64,000 nt of DNA from Phormidium sp. OSCR (lineage in GTDB: Bacteria > Cyanobacteriota > Cyanobacteriia > Cyanobacteriales > Geitlerinemataceae). The DNA lies in NCBI GenBank assembly GCA_001314905.1, contig LJZT01000010.1, forward strand, positions 1 to 64,000, read 5' to 3'. A program made the translations under genes and the position numbers. The notes below the pieces were generated by a model. It was given only the letters and a program-made list of their open reading frames with translations. It was not told the DNA's origin and ran no database searches. Below, in pieces: positions 39,193 to 48,003 of the stretch; positions within the stretch are counted from its first letter, which is position 1, and the number at the start of each line of letters is the position of its first letter.

Positions 39193-39231
39193 GCAGACAA
39201 AGCAGACAAAGCAGACTAAAGCAGACAAAGC
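39193..39231. repeat. Tandem GCAGACAAA repeat, four copies
   Basis: GCAGACAAA twice, then GCAGACTAAA and GCAGACAAA. It lies upstream of the small hypothetical gene in an untranslated stretch (39150-39397) without a gene. Confidence 0.8.
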
Positions 39232-39397
39232 TCATCGTGTTGGTATTTCCCCAATACCACATATTGATGCCTTATGTCAATTACTTCATTCCCAAACCTG
39301 ACGAAACTGACATAAGCCTCTGGCCATTCTCCAATTCAGGAGCCAAGTTAGCAGCCAGCATCGCAGTCCTATTCGGGTTCCGCAAAATCCCCTCATC

Positions 39398-40090
39398 CTA
39401 ATCCGTTAAGCCATTCTCTAACGCATAGCGAACCAACTCCGTACGACTGTTAGTTCCCGTCTTGCTAAACAGACGACTCACATACTTCTCCACATTGCGG
39501 ACACTGGTTTCGAGGCGACTGGCGATTTCCTTATTCATCAATCCTTGGGCCACCAGTTCCAGAACACTCTCCTCCCGAGGCGTTAAGTCAATCTGAACCG
39601 GATCGCTTTTTTGGGGAATGGCACTCTTATGCGTCAATAACTCCTTAATTTCTTGGATTTGTCGGGCCAGGGTGGCGATATCCGGGGTTTCCCCGTCCTC
39701 GAAGCCTTCCGTCACATTGGAACGACGGGCCAGGAGGTTTTCCACCACCGCCACCAGTTCATCGGGGTCGAAGGGTTTGGAGATATACGCATCACAGCGG
39801 GCCTGATAGCCTTGGATGCGATCGCTCGTCATCCCCCGGGCCGTCAAAAAGACCACGGGAATCGACTTGAGGCGAGGGTCTTCCCGCATTTGCTTGAGGA
39901 GTTGGTAGCCATCCACCTCTGGCATCATGATATCGGTAATGACCAAATCGGGGATGTCTTGCTGGAGTTTATCCCACCCCTCCTGGCCATTGGTGGCCAC
40001 GTCCACCGTAAAGCCACTTTGCGAGAGATAGGCTTGGACCGCCTCCCGCAGTCCGGGTTCATCATCGACCAATAACAGTTTATCTGACAT
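39398..40090 (-). CDS. NarL/FixJ-family response regulator
   Basis: 230 residues. Receiver domain ~3-120 with acidic pocket Asp9/Asp10, phosphoacceptor Asp53 (ITDIMMP), the LTARG switch Thr and the Lys of SKPFDP. A LuxR-type helix-turn-helix lies at ~165-228 (LTPREESVLELVAQGLMNKEIA). No sensor kinase adjoins it, as is common for cyanobacteria. Target genes are unknown. The stop is near the right end of a gene-free stretch. Confidence 0.92.
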   Translation of the reverse strand: MSDKLLLVDDEPGLREAVQAYLSQSGFTVDVATNGQEGWDKLQQDIPDLVITDIMMPEVDGYQLLKQMREDPRLKSIPVVFLTARGMTSDRIQGYQARCDAYISKPFDPDELVAVVENLLARRSNVTEGFEDGETPDIATLARQIQEIKELLTHKSAIPQKSDPVQIDLTPREESVLELVAQGLMNKEIASRLETSVRNVEKYVSRLFSKTGTNSRTELVRYALENGLTD

Positions 40091-40174
40091 CTAGGGTTGT
40101 ATCTACACGTGTGAGTCCTCTATCTAGCATAGCTCCAGTAGGGATGAATGCAGGTCGGGAGGGGTGAATCAGGG

Positions 40175-41536
40175 TTATTTCCGGTGAATCCCATAGCAAA
40201 AACGTCCCAGGGTGGGTTGGGTTTGGCTAATGGGACTTTGTAGCTGGCGCAGGAATCTGGCTAAGTTATGGGTTCTGCTGCCGTCTTCTTGGTTTTGAGT
40301 GATGGTCCACTCTTGCCACCAACTGGGTTCGGCTAAGTCTTGGGCGATCGCATCTACGACAAAGGTATAAATTCCTGGGTCGAGGCGATCGCTGTGGAGG
40401 GTTACTTCAAGATGAAGAGTATTGTCCTCAATCCTCCAATCAGAAAGTTCTAAGGCCTCCTTTAGTCTGGGATTATCGTCAACTGGCTCTAACTGGTTAC
40501 TGAACTCATCCACCTGTTGGACTTGTACCTGGGTTTGAATGGTTTGGAGAGGCGAGATATGAGATACCTTGGCGATTGGGATCTGATAATCGATTTGAAT
40601 CGGACTCGTTTGATCGGACTCAATTTCTAATAAATCTGTTGAATTATCTGGCGCTTCAATAATAATTTGACGATTATTGAGGCGAACTGGACGATTGACT
40701 CCTGAGATGCTATCTAATTCTGGTTTTATTTCAGGCAAGCCAACGGGATTTATTAAAATTTGATTAGGAGAGAAAAGGCTGACCTCAACTTTGTTTTGTA
40801 CAGTACTCATTTCAGACATTGTTTTTTCAATGGCATCTTGAACATTACTCAAATTACCTAGAATTAGAACATAGAAAGGACGCTCTCCAACCCAGTAAAA
40901 TGAATCAGCTCCAATTCCAACATCATAAATCTCCCCATCAAAAGAGCTGCGAACACCGATTAAGCCAACGGCGTAGCTCTGATTGGAATTGCGGAGATAA
41001 TCAGTTTGAATTAAGCGACTCAGTTGGGTTAAATCTGCATCTTCTTCGTAGATGTCACTAACAATTACCGTCAGGCGATTATCGTCTTGATAACGCTCAA
41101 TCGCATCCGCAGCCCGACTCATTTCTAAAAAGGGAAACTGGTCACTACTTCCACTATAAAAAATGGTCTGTTTGGCTCTCAGGTAATCACCGCGAGCAAT
41201 GGACTCAGATAAGATTCTTTCATTTTCATCCCAAGGCTGGTCTAAGGGGCGGCCGAGACGATAGTAGTTCACCTCCGCGTTGGGATGAGGGGGACGGGTT
41301 TGAAACACGCTGTCAAGTGCATCTATCATACGTATGTAGGCACTGTCTGTAGTCCCTGTCACAAAACCTTCCATTGATGGTGTGCCATCAACGAACACAT
41401 CAATCGTTAACTCCTGAGAGGATGCCACATCAGGAATATTTGGGAGTGGACAATCGAAACTCTCGTTAGGGACGCAGCCAGAGCCGAATACTAGGGCGAT
41501 CGCGACCATCATCCATCGCTGGGGAGCCATCATCAT
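40175..41536 (-). CDS. VWA-like lipoprotein, divergent from the tubulin-like/Hsp70-like cluster
   Basis: 453 residues from the ATG at 41536, chosen because GAGG lies 5 nt upstream; the longer frame to 41641 lacks support. Signal peptide with lipobox ending GSGC (Cys21), so it is probably an anchored lipoprotein. A von Willebrand A-like fold follows: IDVFVDGTPSMEGF has the MIDAS D-x-T-x-S (Asp50-Ser54), and VIVSDIYEEDAD matches the later D-x-Y-E strand. The C-terminal ~200 residues look like beta-sandwich repeats. No enzyme motif. Facing the plus-strand cluster across 315 bp suggests shared regulation and a role as its envelope component; this is inference. Confidence 0.7.
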   Translation of the reverse strand: MMMAPQRWMMVAIALVFGSGCVPNESFDCPLPNIPDVASSQELTIDVFVDGTPSMEGFVTGTTDSAYIRMIDALDSVFQTRPPHPNAEVNYYRLGRPLDQPWDENERILSESIARGDYLRAKQTIFYSGSSDQFPFLEMSRAADAIERYQDDNRLTVIVSDIYEEDADLTQLSRLIQTDYLRNSNQSYAVGLIGVRSSFDGEIYDVGIGADSFYWVGERPFYVLILGNLSNVQDAIEKTMSEMSTVQNKVEVSLFSPNQILINPVGLPEIKPELDSISGVNRPVRLNNRQIIIEAPDNSTDLLEIESDQTSPIQIDYQIPIAKVSHISPLQTIQTQVQVQQVDEFSNQLEPVDDNPRLKEALELSDWRIEDNTLHLEVTLHSDRLDPGIYTFVVDAIAQDLAEPSWWQEWTITQNQEDGSRTHNLARFLRQLQSPISQTQPTLGRFCYGIHRK

Positions 41537-41851
41537 TGAATCCTCACAATACAATAGTCGGACTAGCCCAATGCCATAAAACACAGCAGTTAAGCCTATC
41601 CCATGATAAAACAGATTATTTAATTTGCCATGGGTTGACAACCGACGGAACTGTCTGTTAGGTTGTCTAGCAATACCCAGAGAAATTTGCTATAAACCTT
41701 GCCAAAATCTCAAGCTTTAACTTGAAGTTTTGTGAAAATTCAAGGCAACAACGACTAATAACCCAGGACAATCCGAGTATGGCTGTGCAGAGCTAGTGAC
41801 GTCGCTAGCCACTGTGTTTTCCTGCTCAATCAATCTAAACGAGGAGCGACG
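41537..41851. promoter_or_regulatory. Shared upstream region of the lipoprotein and the plus-strand cluster
   Basis: 315 bp with no gene. It holds a short inverted repeat GCTAG/CTAGC (41792-41796, 41805-41809) around TGACGTCG, and a strong Shine-Dalgarno GAGGAG (41841-41846) for the gene at 41852. Both promoters must lie here; I cannot place them with confidence. Confidence 0.45.
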
Positions 41852-42319
41852 ATGAAGTTGAGCGAAGTGATTCGCATCATCGTTCTGGTGGTTGCTGGGA
41901 TTGCATTGATGTTTTTCGGACAGCCCGCCTTATTTAAGAGCGGCATTATCCCGATTACCGATGTCCCCGTTGATGCTTGGATCCAGAACGACTACATGAC
42001 AGCAGCGAGAATCATCTTTGCCGTCTGTCTAGTTTGCACTATCTTATGGTGCGTTCTAACTGCGCGAGCCAGAATTGAAGGGGCTCGTCATGTTAATCCT
42101 TGGTTTCTAGCTTGGTGGGTCATTGGCTTTTTTCCGATTGTCGCCATTGGAATTGCCCTCTATTTCTTTAATCGCAGTGAGCAAGCACTCTTAGTCTTGA
42201 CTGCATTCTGGATTATCGACGTTCTGCTTTTATACTGGTTAGCCACGGCGATCGCCACTCCCCGGCAGCTCAAATACGTCCCCCCTGGGGCGCCTTTCTT
42301 GCGTAGTATCTTCAAATAA
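41852..42319 (+). CDS. Four-helix membrane protein, first gene of the cluster
   Basis: 155 residues, four hydrophobic segments at about 7-25, 50-70, 85-105 and 110-132, with a basic loop between helices 2 and 3 (TARARIEGARH). No known family. It has the strongest ribosome-binding site in the region and is followed after 3 bp by the tubulin-like gene, so they are almost certainly co-translated. It could be the membrane anchor or channel of the system. Confidence 0.75.
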   Translation: MKLSEVIRIIVLVVAGIALMFFGQPALFKSGIIPITDVPVDAWIQNDYMTAARIIFAVCLVCTILWCVLTARARIEGARHVNPWFLAWWVIGFFPIVAIGIALYFFNRSEQALLVLTAFWIIDVLLLYWLATAIATPRQLKYVPPGAPFLRSIFK

Positions 42320-42322
42320 ACC

Positions 42323-43834
42323 ATGGCACTTTATTTAATTGGCATTGGGGGAACTGGGGCCAAATGTATTGAATCCACCCTACAGCTTGCCGCTGTCGGA
42401 CTCTTTGATGAGCAACCCATTCGGGTCTTGTTTGTTGATGCTGACGAAACCAATGGCAACTTAACTCGCGCTCGTCAGAGTCTAACCACCTATCAGACTG
42501 CCTATCAGCTCTCCCTCAGCGAACCCACACAGTATCCTTGGATGAGGACACCAGTTGAATCCTATGGAGTTTGGTCGCCGTTTGATGATGTCGATACGGA
42601 CAAACAGCTTGGGGCGTTTTTCCAATACAATAGCCTGAGCGTTAATCAAAACAACGAAGCCCTCGCTGGCTTGTTCAATGTTTTATACACCCAAGAAGAA
42701 CGAGAAACTGCCCTAGATGTAGGATTTCGAGGTCGTCCGGCGATTGGCGCAGCCATCATGAGTCAGGTGGGGATAGAAAAGTTTGAGAAGCAGCCCTGGA
42801 ACAGCCTCATTGAGGAGATAAGACGTGATGCCGGGGGAGGAAAAACCGTCCGAGTCTTTCTCTGTGGCTCAATTTTTGGTGGCACAGGAGCAGCTGGCTT
42901 ACCAACCATCGGACGCCTGATTTCTGACCAGCTCAAACGAGAAGATCAGCGAGAAAAAGTCAAAATTGCAGGCTTGTTCATGCTGCCCTACTTTAACTTC
43001 GCCCCCACAAGCGTTGGGGAGTCTGAAGCAAAAGTCTATGCCCGTTCTGAAAAGTTTTTGCTCAACACAGAAGCGGCACTGCGCTATTATAATAGGCAGT
43101 CGCGGGAATGCTTCGATCGCATCTATCTGCTGGGAAATCAGAACTTATCCCCAGTTGAGTTTAGCGTAGGTAAGAACACCCAGCGGAATCAGCCACACTT
43201 TTTGGAAATCTACGGAGCCTTGGCGATTCGAGAGTTTGAGTTAGCCTCTGACATTCAGTCAGGACAGGTTGGCATTATGGCTCGTCAGAGAACAGGCAAC
43301 CTGAACTGGGACGATTTGCAAAACAGCAAAATTAAAGGGGAACTCGTCACAGCCACCCGCTTCGCCTATGTTTGGCTCTCTAACATCGATCCTGAACTGC
43401 AAGAAGCCAAAGATATAGGGGTGGGGGCATTCCAAAGGCGGGCGCCTTGGTTTACTGACTTTTTTAAGCCCATGACTCGATTTTTTAGGTCAGAGAGTAA
43501 GTCATTGCCTGACTTTAATGATGAGAGGGAACAGGAGAAGATTCAAAACATTACCGATTGGTGTCAGGACTATCTCCGCTGGTTGTCAGAGATTCATGAC
43601 TGTGAGAGTGACAGCGTCAGGCTCTTTGATGTCAGTTCCTTCAAAAATCCCAATCAGTTACCTCGGGAGGGTCAGTTGTCCAATTTGATTGTGGATGATC
43701 GTCGAGAGCAAAACCTGAAGCGGCGAGACACAATCGACCGACTCAAGGAAAAACTTGATCCGAATAGCTTGAACGCCCCAAAAGAAGGTACTGTAGGAGT
43801 AGCAAAAGCGCTGTACCGTGTCTGCCAATTATAG
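42323..43834 (+). CDS. Tubulin-like GTPase (Tubulin_2-type)
   Basis: 503 residues. The N-terminus LIGIGGTGAKCIES (GIGGTGAK at 7-14) and the VLFVDAD strand look like the first nucleotide-binding loop of the FtsZ/tubulin fold. GSIFGGTGAAG (182-192) matches the tubulin signature G-G-T-G-[ST/A]-G. After about residue 330 similarity is lost; the C-terminus is charged. It could polymerise or act as a regulatory GTPase. Relatives of this divergent tubulin group are known from genome surveys but not characterised in cyanobacteria. The gap to the next gene is 89 bp. Confidence 0.78.
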   Translation: MALYLIGIGGTGAKCIESTLQLAAVGLFDEQPIRVLFVDADETNGNLTRARQSLTTYQTAYQLSLSEPTQYPWMRTPVESYGVWSPFDDVDTDKQLGAFFQYNSLSVNQNNEALAGLFNVLYTQEERETALDVGFRGRPAIGAAIMSQVGIEKFEKQPWNSLIEEIRRDAGGGKTVRVFLCGSIFGGTGAAGLPTIGRLISDQLKREDQREKVKIAGLFMLPYFNFAPTSVGESEAKVYARSEKFLLNTEAALRYYNRQSRECFDRIYLLGNQNLSPVEFSVGKNTQRNQPHFLEIYGALAIREFELASDIQSGQVGIMARQRTGNLNWDDLQNSKIKGELVTATRFAYVWLSNIDPELQEAKDIGVGAFQRRAPWFTDFFKPMTRFFRSESKSLPDFNDEREQEKIQNITDWCQDYLRWLSEIHDCESDSVRLFDVSSFKNPNQLPREGQLSNLIVDDRREQNLKRRDTIDRLKEKLDPNSLNAPKEGTVGVAKALYRVCQL

Positions 43835-43923
43835 CCGTCACACTATAAAAAAAGTAATAGTTCATAGAATGCAGCCACAGTTATGGTAGGATGATTCAGA
43901 GTAAATAGGTGATCGATGAGAAA

Positions 43924-45720
43924 ATGACTGTACCTAGATCCATCTTGCGGCTCTTGACAGCGGGGACTACGTTATTAATTGCTTCCTTATGTCCTCCAGG
44001 AAGCCTCATGGTGGGCAAACTTCTCTTAAGTGAAGACGCTTTAGAGTCGATGCTAGAAGTCATTGCTAGTGTCGCAGCGGGTAATACAGCGAATGCCCTT
44101 GAGGCTTTACCAGCTTTAGGAGAAGATGACGGAAAATCTCTTTCCTTGGAAAATGAACATTTAACGCAAACGGTGGGGAAGGCGATCGCCGCTTTGATTT
44201 ATACTGAAGCGAAACAACAGTCTGGTGACATCCATGAGCACCTAAAAAAAGTTGCTAAACATACCAAAAATAACTGGGTTAAAATTTCTAGAGAGGAATT
44301 AAAGAATCTAGAACCCAGTTACCCAGAGTTAATGGAGATCAAGGTGGGCGACGTGATCACCCCAACTCCAACTAAACTTACTCATGAGACTTGCATGACT
44401 GTCCCAAAATGGAGGGAACTATTCGAGCGCTTAAATTCTGAAATTAAATCTAAAGTGAATTTGCCTTCAGGTGTTATCAATAACATCGCCAAAAAACTTT
44501 ACTATCATTTCCCTAAAGCTTTACGAGAAGCCCTCAAAGCAGACTTTACTCAACAGGGAGAGGCGTTTGCAGGATTAATGCTGAGTCTACTCACAGAAAC
44601 CAAGGATCGGTTGGTCCGGTTACAAAAAGAGCAGAGAGGCGACTTTAGGCAGGTTTTCAATGGACTCCAGGAAATTGACCTACGATTAAAGAATATACAA
44701 CATGGACAAGTTAAAGTTTTCAAGGTTTTATCAAGAAGGCTTGATTCTGGATTCTATAAACTCCTTAAAAGCTTAGGATGTATTGAGTCTGAAATAACAG
44801 AAATATGGAAAAAACTCGACGAAAATCGGGAATATTTAAGCTCAATAAAAGAAGGAGTTTTTTTCATAAAAGAAGATACAAAAGAAATAAAAGAAAAGCA
44901 AGAACTAACCTATCAACTTATACTAGAAGATTCACTTCCTAAGCGAGTTCATCAGTGTTTACTAAACTTTGATTATCAAAAACAAGAGTATGAGTTTGAC
45001 GAATTTATCAAGTCAACTCAATTAGGAATATGTATCGTTAATGGCTTACAAAAATGCGGACAGCCTTGGTTTCTTTATCGGATGTTTCAAACGAAATACT
45101 ATTTTGATGACACCTCGACACCATTCAACAAGATTAGCTGTTTTTCACGAACACAAAAACTATCTTTAAAAGAAGAGATATGCCACTTCTTCAGGCTACC
45201 CGTAAACGAGAGCATAGAGAGAATATATCAAGAAATTGCCAATCACCTAGAACATAAGAGCTTAGTGTTTATTGTAAAAAATATCCACTTAACAACGCAA
45301 GAGTACCTGGATTATTTTGTCAAACAATTCTGGATTCCTTTAGTTCAGTTGTATCAGCAGCAACCTCCCAACAATCCAGAAAATAGATTACTATTTTTAT
45401 TGGTTGACTTAGAGGGAGTCAGCCATCACTGGGAGATGTCTAGTGAGCAAGAACTTCTGTCCCATTATAGATCTCACACAATCTATAGACTCAAACAAAT
45501 AAAACCTCTATCCTGGGCAGAAAGACAAGATTGCCTAAAGCAATTGGCTTGGGATTTAAAACGTCAAAAAATACCAGATGAAATCAGCCAAAAAGTCATT
45601 AAAAATCATGCTCAACTAACCGAAAAATTTGTTCCACATGAAACCGTTTTAGAATATATTTGTAACTGCTGCAACATAGATTGGGGAGACATTGAGTCTA
45701 AATGGAAACGCTACTACTAG
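43924..45720 (+). CDS. Protein with inactive-STAND-like C-terminal domain
   Basis: 598 residues from the ATG at 43924 (a GTG at 43909 is possible). Residues ~1-60 are hydrophobic then helical; ~90-340 are mostly helical with coiled-coil character (LKNIQHGQVKVFKVLSRRLD). The C-terminal ~250 residues start LNFDYQKQ and contain GICIVNGLQKCGQPWFLYRM where a P-loop would be: the Lys-Ser/Thr of Walker A is replaced by Gln-Pro. This is the hallmark of iSTAND modules found beside MoxR-VWA pairs. It overlaps the MoxR gene by 19 bp. The codons are AT-rich. It is probably the sensor/adaptor; N-terminal function unknown. Confidence 0.72.
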   Translation: MTVPRSILRLLTAGTTLLIASLCPPGSLMVGKLLLSEDALESMLEVIASVAAGNTANALEALPALGEDDGKSLSLENEHLTQTVGKAIAALIYTEAKQQSGDIHEHLKKVAKHTKNNWVKISREELKNLEPSYPELMEIKVGDVITPTPTKLTHETCMTVPKWRELFERLNSEIKSKVNLPSGVINNIAKKLYYHFPKALREALKADFTQQGEAFAGLMLSLLTETKDRLVRLQKEQRGDFRQVFNGLQEIDLRLKNIQHGQVKVFKVLSRRLDSGFYKLLKSLGCIESEITEIWKKLDENREYLSSIKEGVFFIKEDTKEIKEKQELTYQLILEDSLPKRVHQCLLNFDYQKQEYEFDEFIKSTQLGICIVNGLQKCGQPWFLYRMFQTKYYFDDTSTPFNKISCFSRTQKLSLKEEICHFFRLPVNESIERIYQEIANHLEHKSLVFIVKNIHLTTQEYLDYFVKQFWIPLVQLYQQQPPNNPENRLLFLLVDLEGVSHHWEMSSEQELLSHYRSHTIYRLKQIKPLSWAERQDCLKQLAWDLKRQKIPDEISQKVIKNHAQLTEKFVPHETVLEYICNCCNIDWGDIESKWKRYY

Positions 45721-46667
45721 GTCAAAATAATTTGCCTCTCTATACCGGAAAAGTTCATCCTCCTCGGGAATACAGAAATAAGCAAGGACAAATGCTCTAT
45801 CCTTACTTACCCAGTAAGGAGCTAGTGGAAGCTGTTAACCTAGCCATCACCCTACAACGTCCTTTACTGCTTCAGGGAGAACCCGGTTGTGGAAAAACCA
45901 AGTTAGCCCAAGCTGTCGCCTACGAATTAGGCCTTCCTTATATTGCTTGGACAATCAAATCAACCAGTAGAGCGCAAGATGGATTATACACTTATAATAG
46001 TTTGGCACAGTTACGTGATGCTCAATTACTAGCTCTCAATCGTTTAGGGACTGAGGAGACAAAGCCAGACCTGTACGACCCGACCATCTATCGAGAATGG
46101 GGACCCATCGGTCAAGCGTTTAAAAATCTAAAGCCTACTGTTTTACTAATTGATGAAATTGACAAGGCAGACATTGACTTTCCCAATGATTTACTATTAG
46201 AGTTAGAGGAGAATAGGTTTACAGTTTCGGAGACTGGGGAAGAAGTTTTTGCACAACATCCGCCAATTATTTTTATTACAAGTAATCAAGAACGGGATTT
46301 GCCAGATGCTTTTTTACGTCGATGTATTTTCAAATACATCGAATTTCCGAGTCCCGACGAGTTAATCAATATTATTATTGCTCGTTTTTGGGGTGTTCCA
46401 GAAAATGAATATGAGATTCCTGACGACTATGAATTTATTGAAGAAGTTGTCAGGAAATTTATAGAGTTACGCAGGATTTTGCAGGAAGAGAAAGGGAGAT
46501 CATCTAAAAATGTGACGACCAGTGAATTACTTGATTGGTTTGATATTTTACGTCGTCATCCTCAAGAGAAAATCCTGAAGCAATTAGACGGCAAGCTTCC
46601 ATATCTGGGAGTTTTACTCAAAAATTGGGATGACCATCGCCGTTATATGAAACGACTGGGATCATGA
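45702..46667 (+). CDS. MoxR-family AAA+ ATPase
   Basis: 321 residues. Walker A GEPGCGKT (59-66), Walker B VLLIDEIDKAD (Asp151-Glu152), sensor 1 FITSN and an arginine-finger region (DAFLRRC). The typical MoxR insert (SRAQDGLYTYNSLAQ) is present. MoxR ATPases act as chaperones that work with a VWA protein; the VWA gene follows with a 4-bp overlap. It overlaps the iSTAND-like gene upstream, so three genes form one coupled unit. Confidence 0.92.
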   Translation: METLLLGQNNLPLYTGKVHPPREYRNKQGQMLYPYLPSKELVEAVNLAITLQRPLLLQGEPGCGKTKLAQAVAYELGLPYIAWTIKSTSRAQDGLYTYNSLAQLRDAQLLALNRLGTEETKPDLYDPTIYREWGPIGQAFKNLKPTVLLIDEIDKADIDFPNDLLLELEENRFTVSETGEEVFAQHPPIIFITSNQERDLPDAFLRRCIFKYIEFPSPDELINIIIARFWGVPENEYEIPDDYEFIEEVVRKFIELRRILQEEKGRSSKNVTTSELLDWFDILRRHPQEKILKQLDGKLPYLGVLLKNWDDHRRYMKRLGS

Positions 46668-47878
46668 AAATAAACAACTTACCTCTGCAAGACTTGTTTA
46701 ATAAACTGCGTGAATCCGGATTCATCTTAGGGGTTGATGACTATGAACTGTTGCTACAAGCTTTAATGTCAGGGTTTGGAATATCGCAAAAACACCCCTT
46801 AGAGTCTTTGGCAAGAGTTTGTAAATTGTTATGGGTTAAATCTCCTCAAGAGATAGCAACTTTTGACCATTACTTTGATTTAATCATGTCTCAAGACATC
46901 TTCAGGGAAACCGTCATCATCGATGAACCCATTGCAGAACAACCAGCAAAACCAGAACCAATTTCATCTCCAAGTCCTTCTCCTGAGAACTCAGAACCCC
47001 AATTTTCTGAAAGTCAAGTCATTAATCCTGAATTGGACTCTCCCAATCCTCCCCCAGAAGAGGATTTATCTCAGGATAGAGATCCTGAAGAAGACACCAT
47101 ACCTGATTTAACCCTAAATATCAACGATGAGGTGCAAGTTGCGAAAACGAAACAGAGTCAAAACACTTATTGGGAAGCTAGCCATCATAAGGAGTCTCAT
47201 GAGGTTGGTCATGAGACAAATAACTACTTATTGTATTCAGATTATCTACCGATAACGGCGAGAGAAATGAAGCAAAATTGGCGTTATTTACGTCGTTTGA
47301 GGCGAGAGGGAGCAGCAACTGAACTAGATGTAAAAGCCACCGTTAAACAGGTTGCTCAAGAGGGTTTTTTCTTTTCTCCTGTTTTAGTTCCTCAACGAAT
47401 TAATCGGGTTGAGTTAATATTTTTATTAGATATTGATGGGTCTATGGTTCCTTTCCACTCCCTAGGAGAGCGACTTCAGGAAACAGCTATTCGGGGAGGA
47501 CGTTTGGGAAGATCACACCTTTATTATTTCCATAATTGTCCCGTCGATTATCTCTATAGTGATTCAGAACAACGAGAAGCTGAACGATTGGAAGACTTGT
47601 TACCCCAGTTATCCCATAGTCATTCATGTTTACTAATCTTCAGTGATGCGGGAGCTGCTAGAGGGGGCTATAGTAAAAATAGGCTAGAACGAACCGAATG
47701 GGTTTTACAACAGTTTCAACAGCGATTGCGTTATCTAGCTTGGCTCAATCCCGTTCCCTCAAGCCGTTGGCGGAATACAACAGCAGAAGAGATTGCCAAG
47801 TTAGTCCCAATGTTTCAATGTAATCGCTCCGGATTACAAAATGCAATAAAAGTTTTAAAAGGTCATTTTATGGTTTAA
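46664..47878 (+). CDS. VWA-domain protein, partner of the MoxR ATPase
   Basis: 404 residues. The N-terminal ~80 residues are helical; a Pro/Glu-rich linker (~90-160) follows; then a helical part, and a VWA domain from about residue 245. The MIDAS reads FLLDIDGSMV (Asp256, Asp258, Ser260), i.e. D-x-D-G-S rather than D-x-S-x-S, and the IFSDAGAARGGY strand carries the later Asp. Start codon overlaps the stop of the MoxR gene (ATGA). After it a 125-bp gap precedes the large Hsp70-like gene. Confidence 0.88.
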   Translation: MKINNLPLQDLFNKLRESGFILGVDDYELLLQALMSGFGISQKHPLESLARVCKLLWVKSPQEIATFDHYFDLIMSQDIFRETVIIDEPIAEQPAKPEPISSPSPSPENSEPQFSESQVINPELDSPNPPPEEDLSQDRDPEEDTIPDLTLNINDEVQVAKTKQSQNTYWEASHHKESHEVGHETNNYLLYSDYLPITAREMKQNWRYLRRLRREGAATELDVKATVKQVAQEGFFFSPVLVPQRINRVELIFLLDIDGSMVPFHSLGERLQETAIRGGRLGRSHLYYFHNCPVDYLYSDSEQREAERLEDLLPQLSHSHSCLLIFSDAGAARGGYSKNRLERTEWVLQQFQQRLRYLAWLNPVPSSRWRNTTAEEIAKLVPMFQCNRSGLQNAIKVLKGHFMV

Positions 47879-48003
47879 TAAATCATTAGATTCAGTACTC
47901 AAATAATTTATAATGCCTCAAAAAATTAAACTCAAAATAAATACTGTGATCAAATTAATGCCCTTTAACCTTAGTTCACCCAAAACAAGTTATCACATAA
48001 ATT

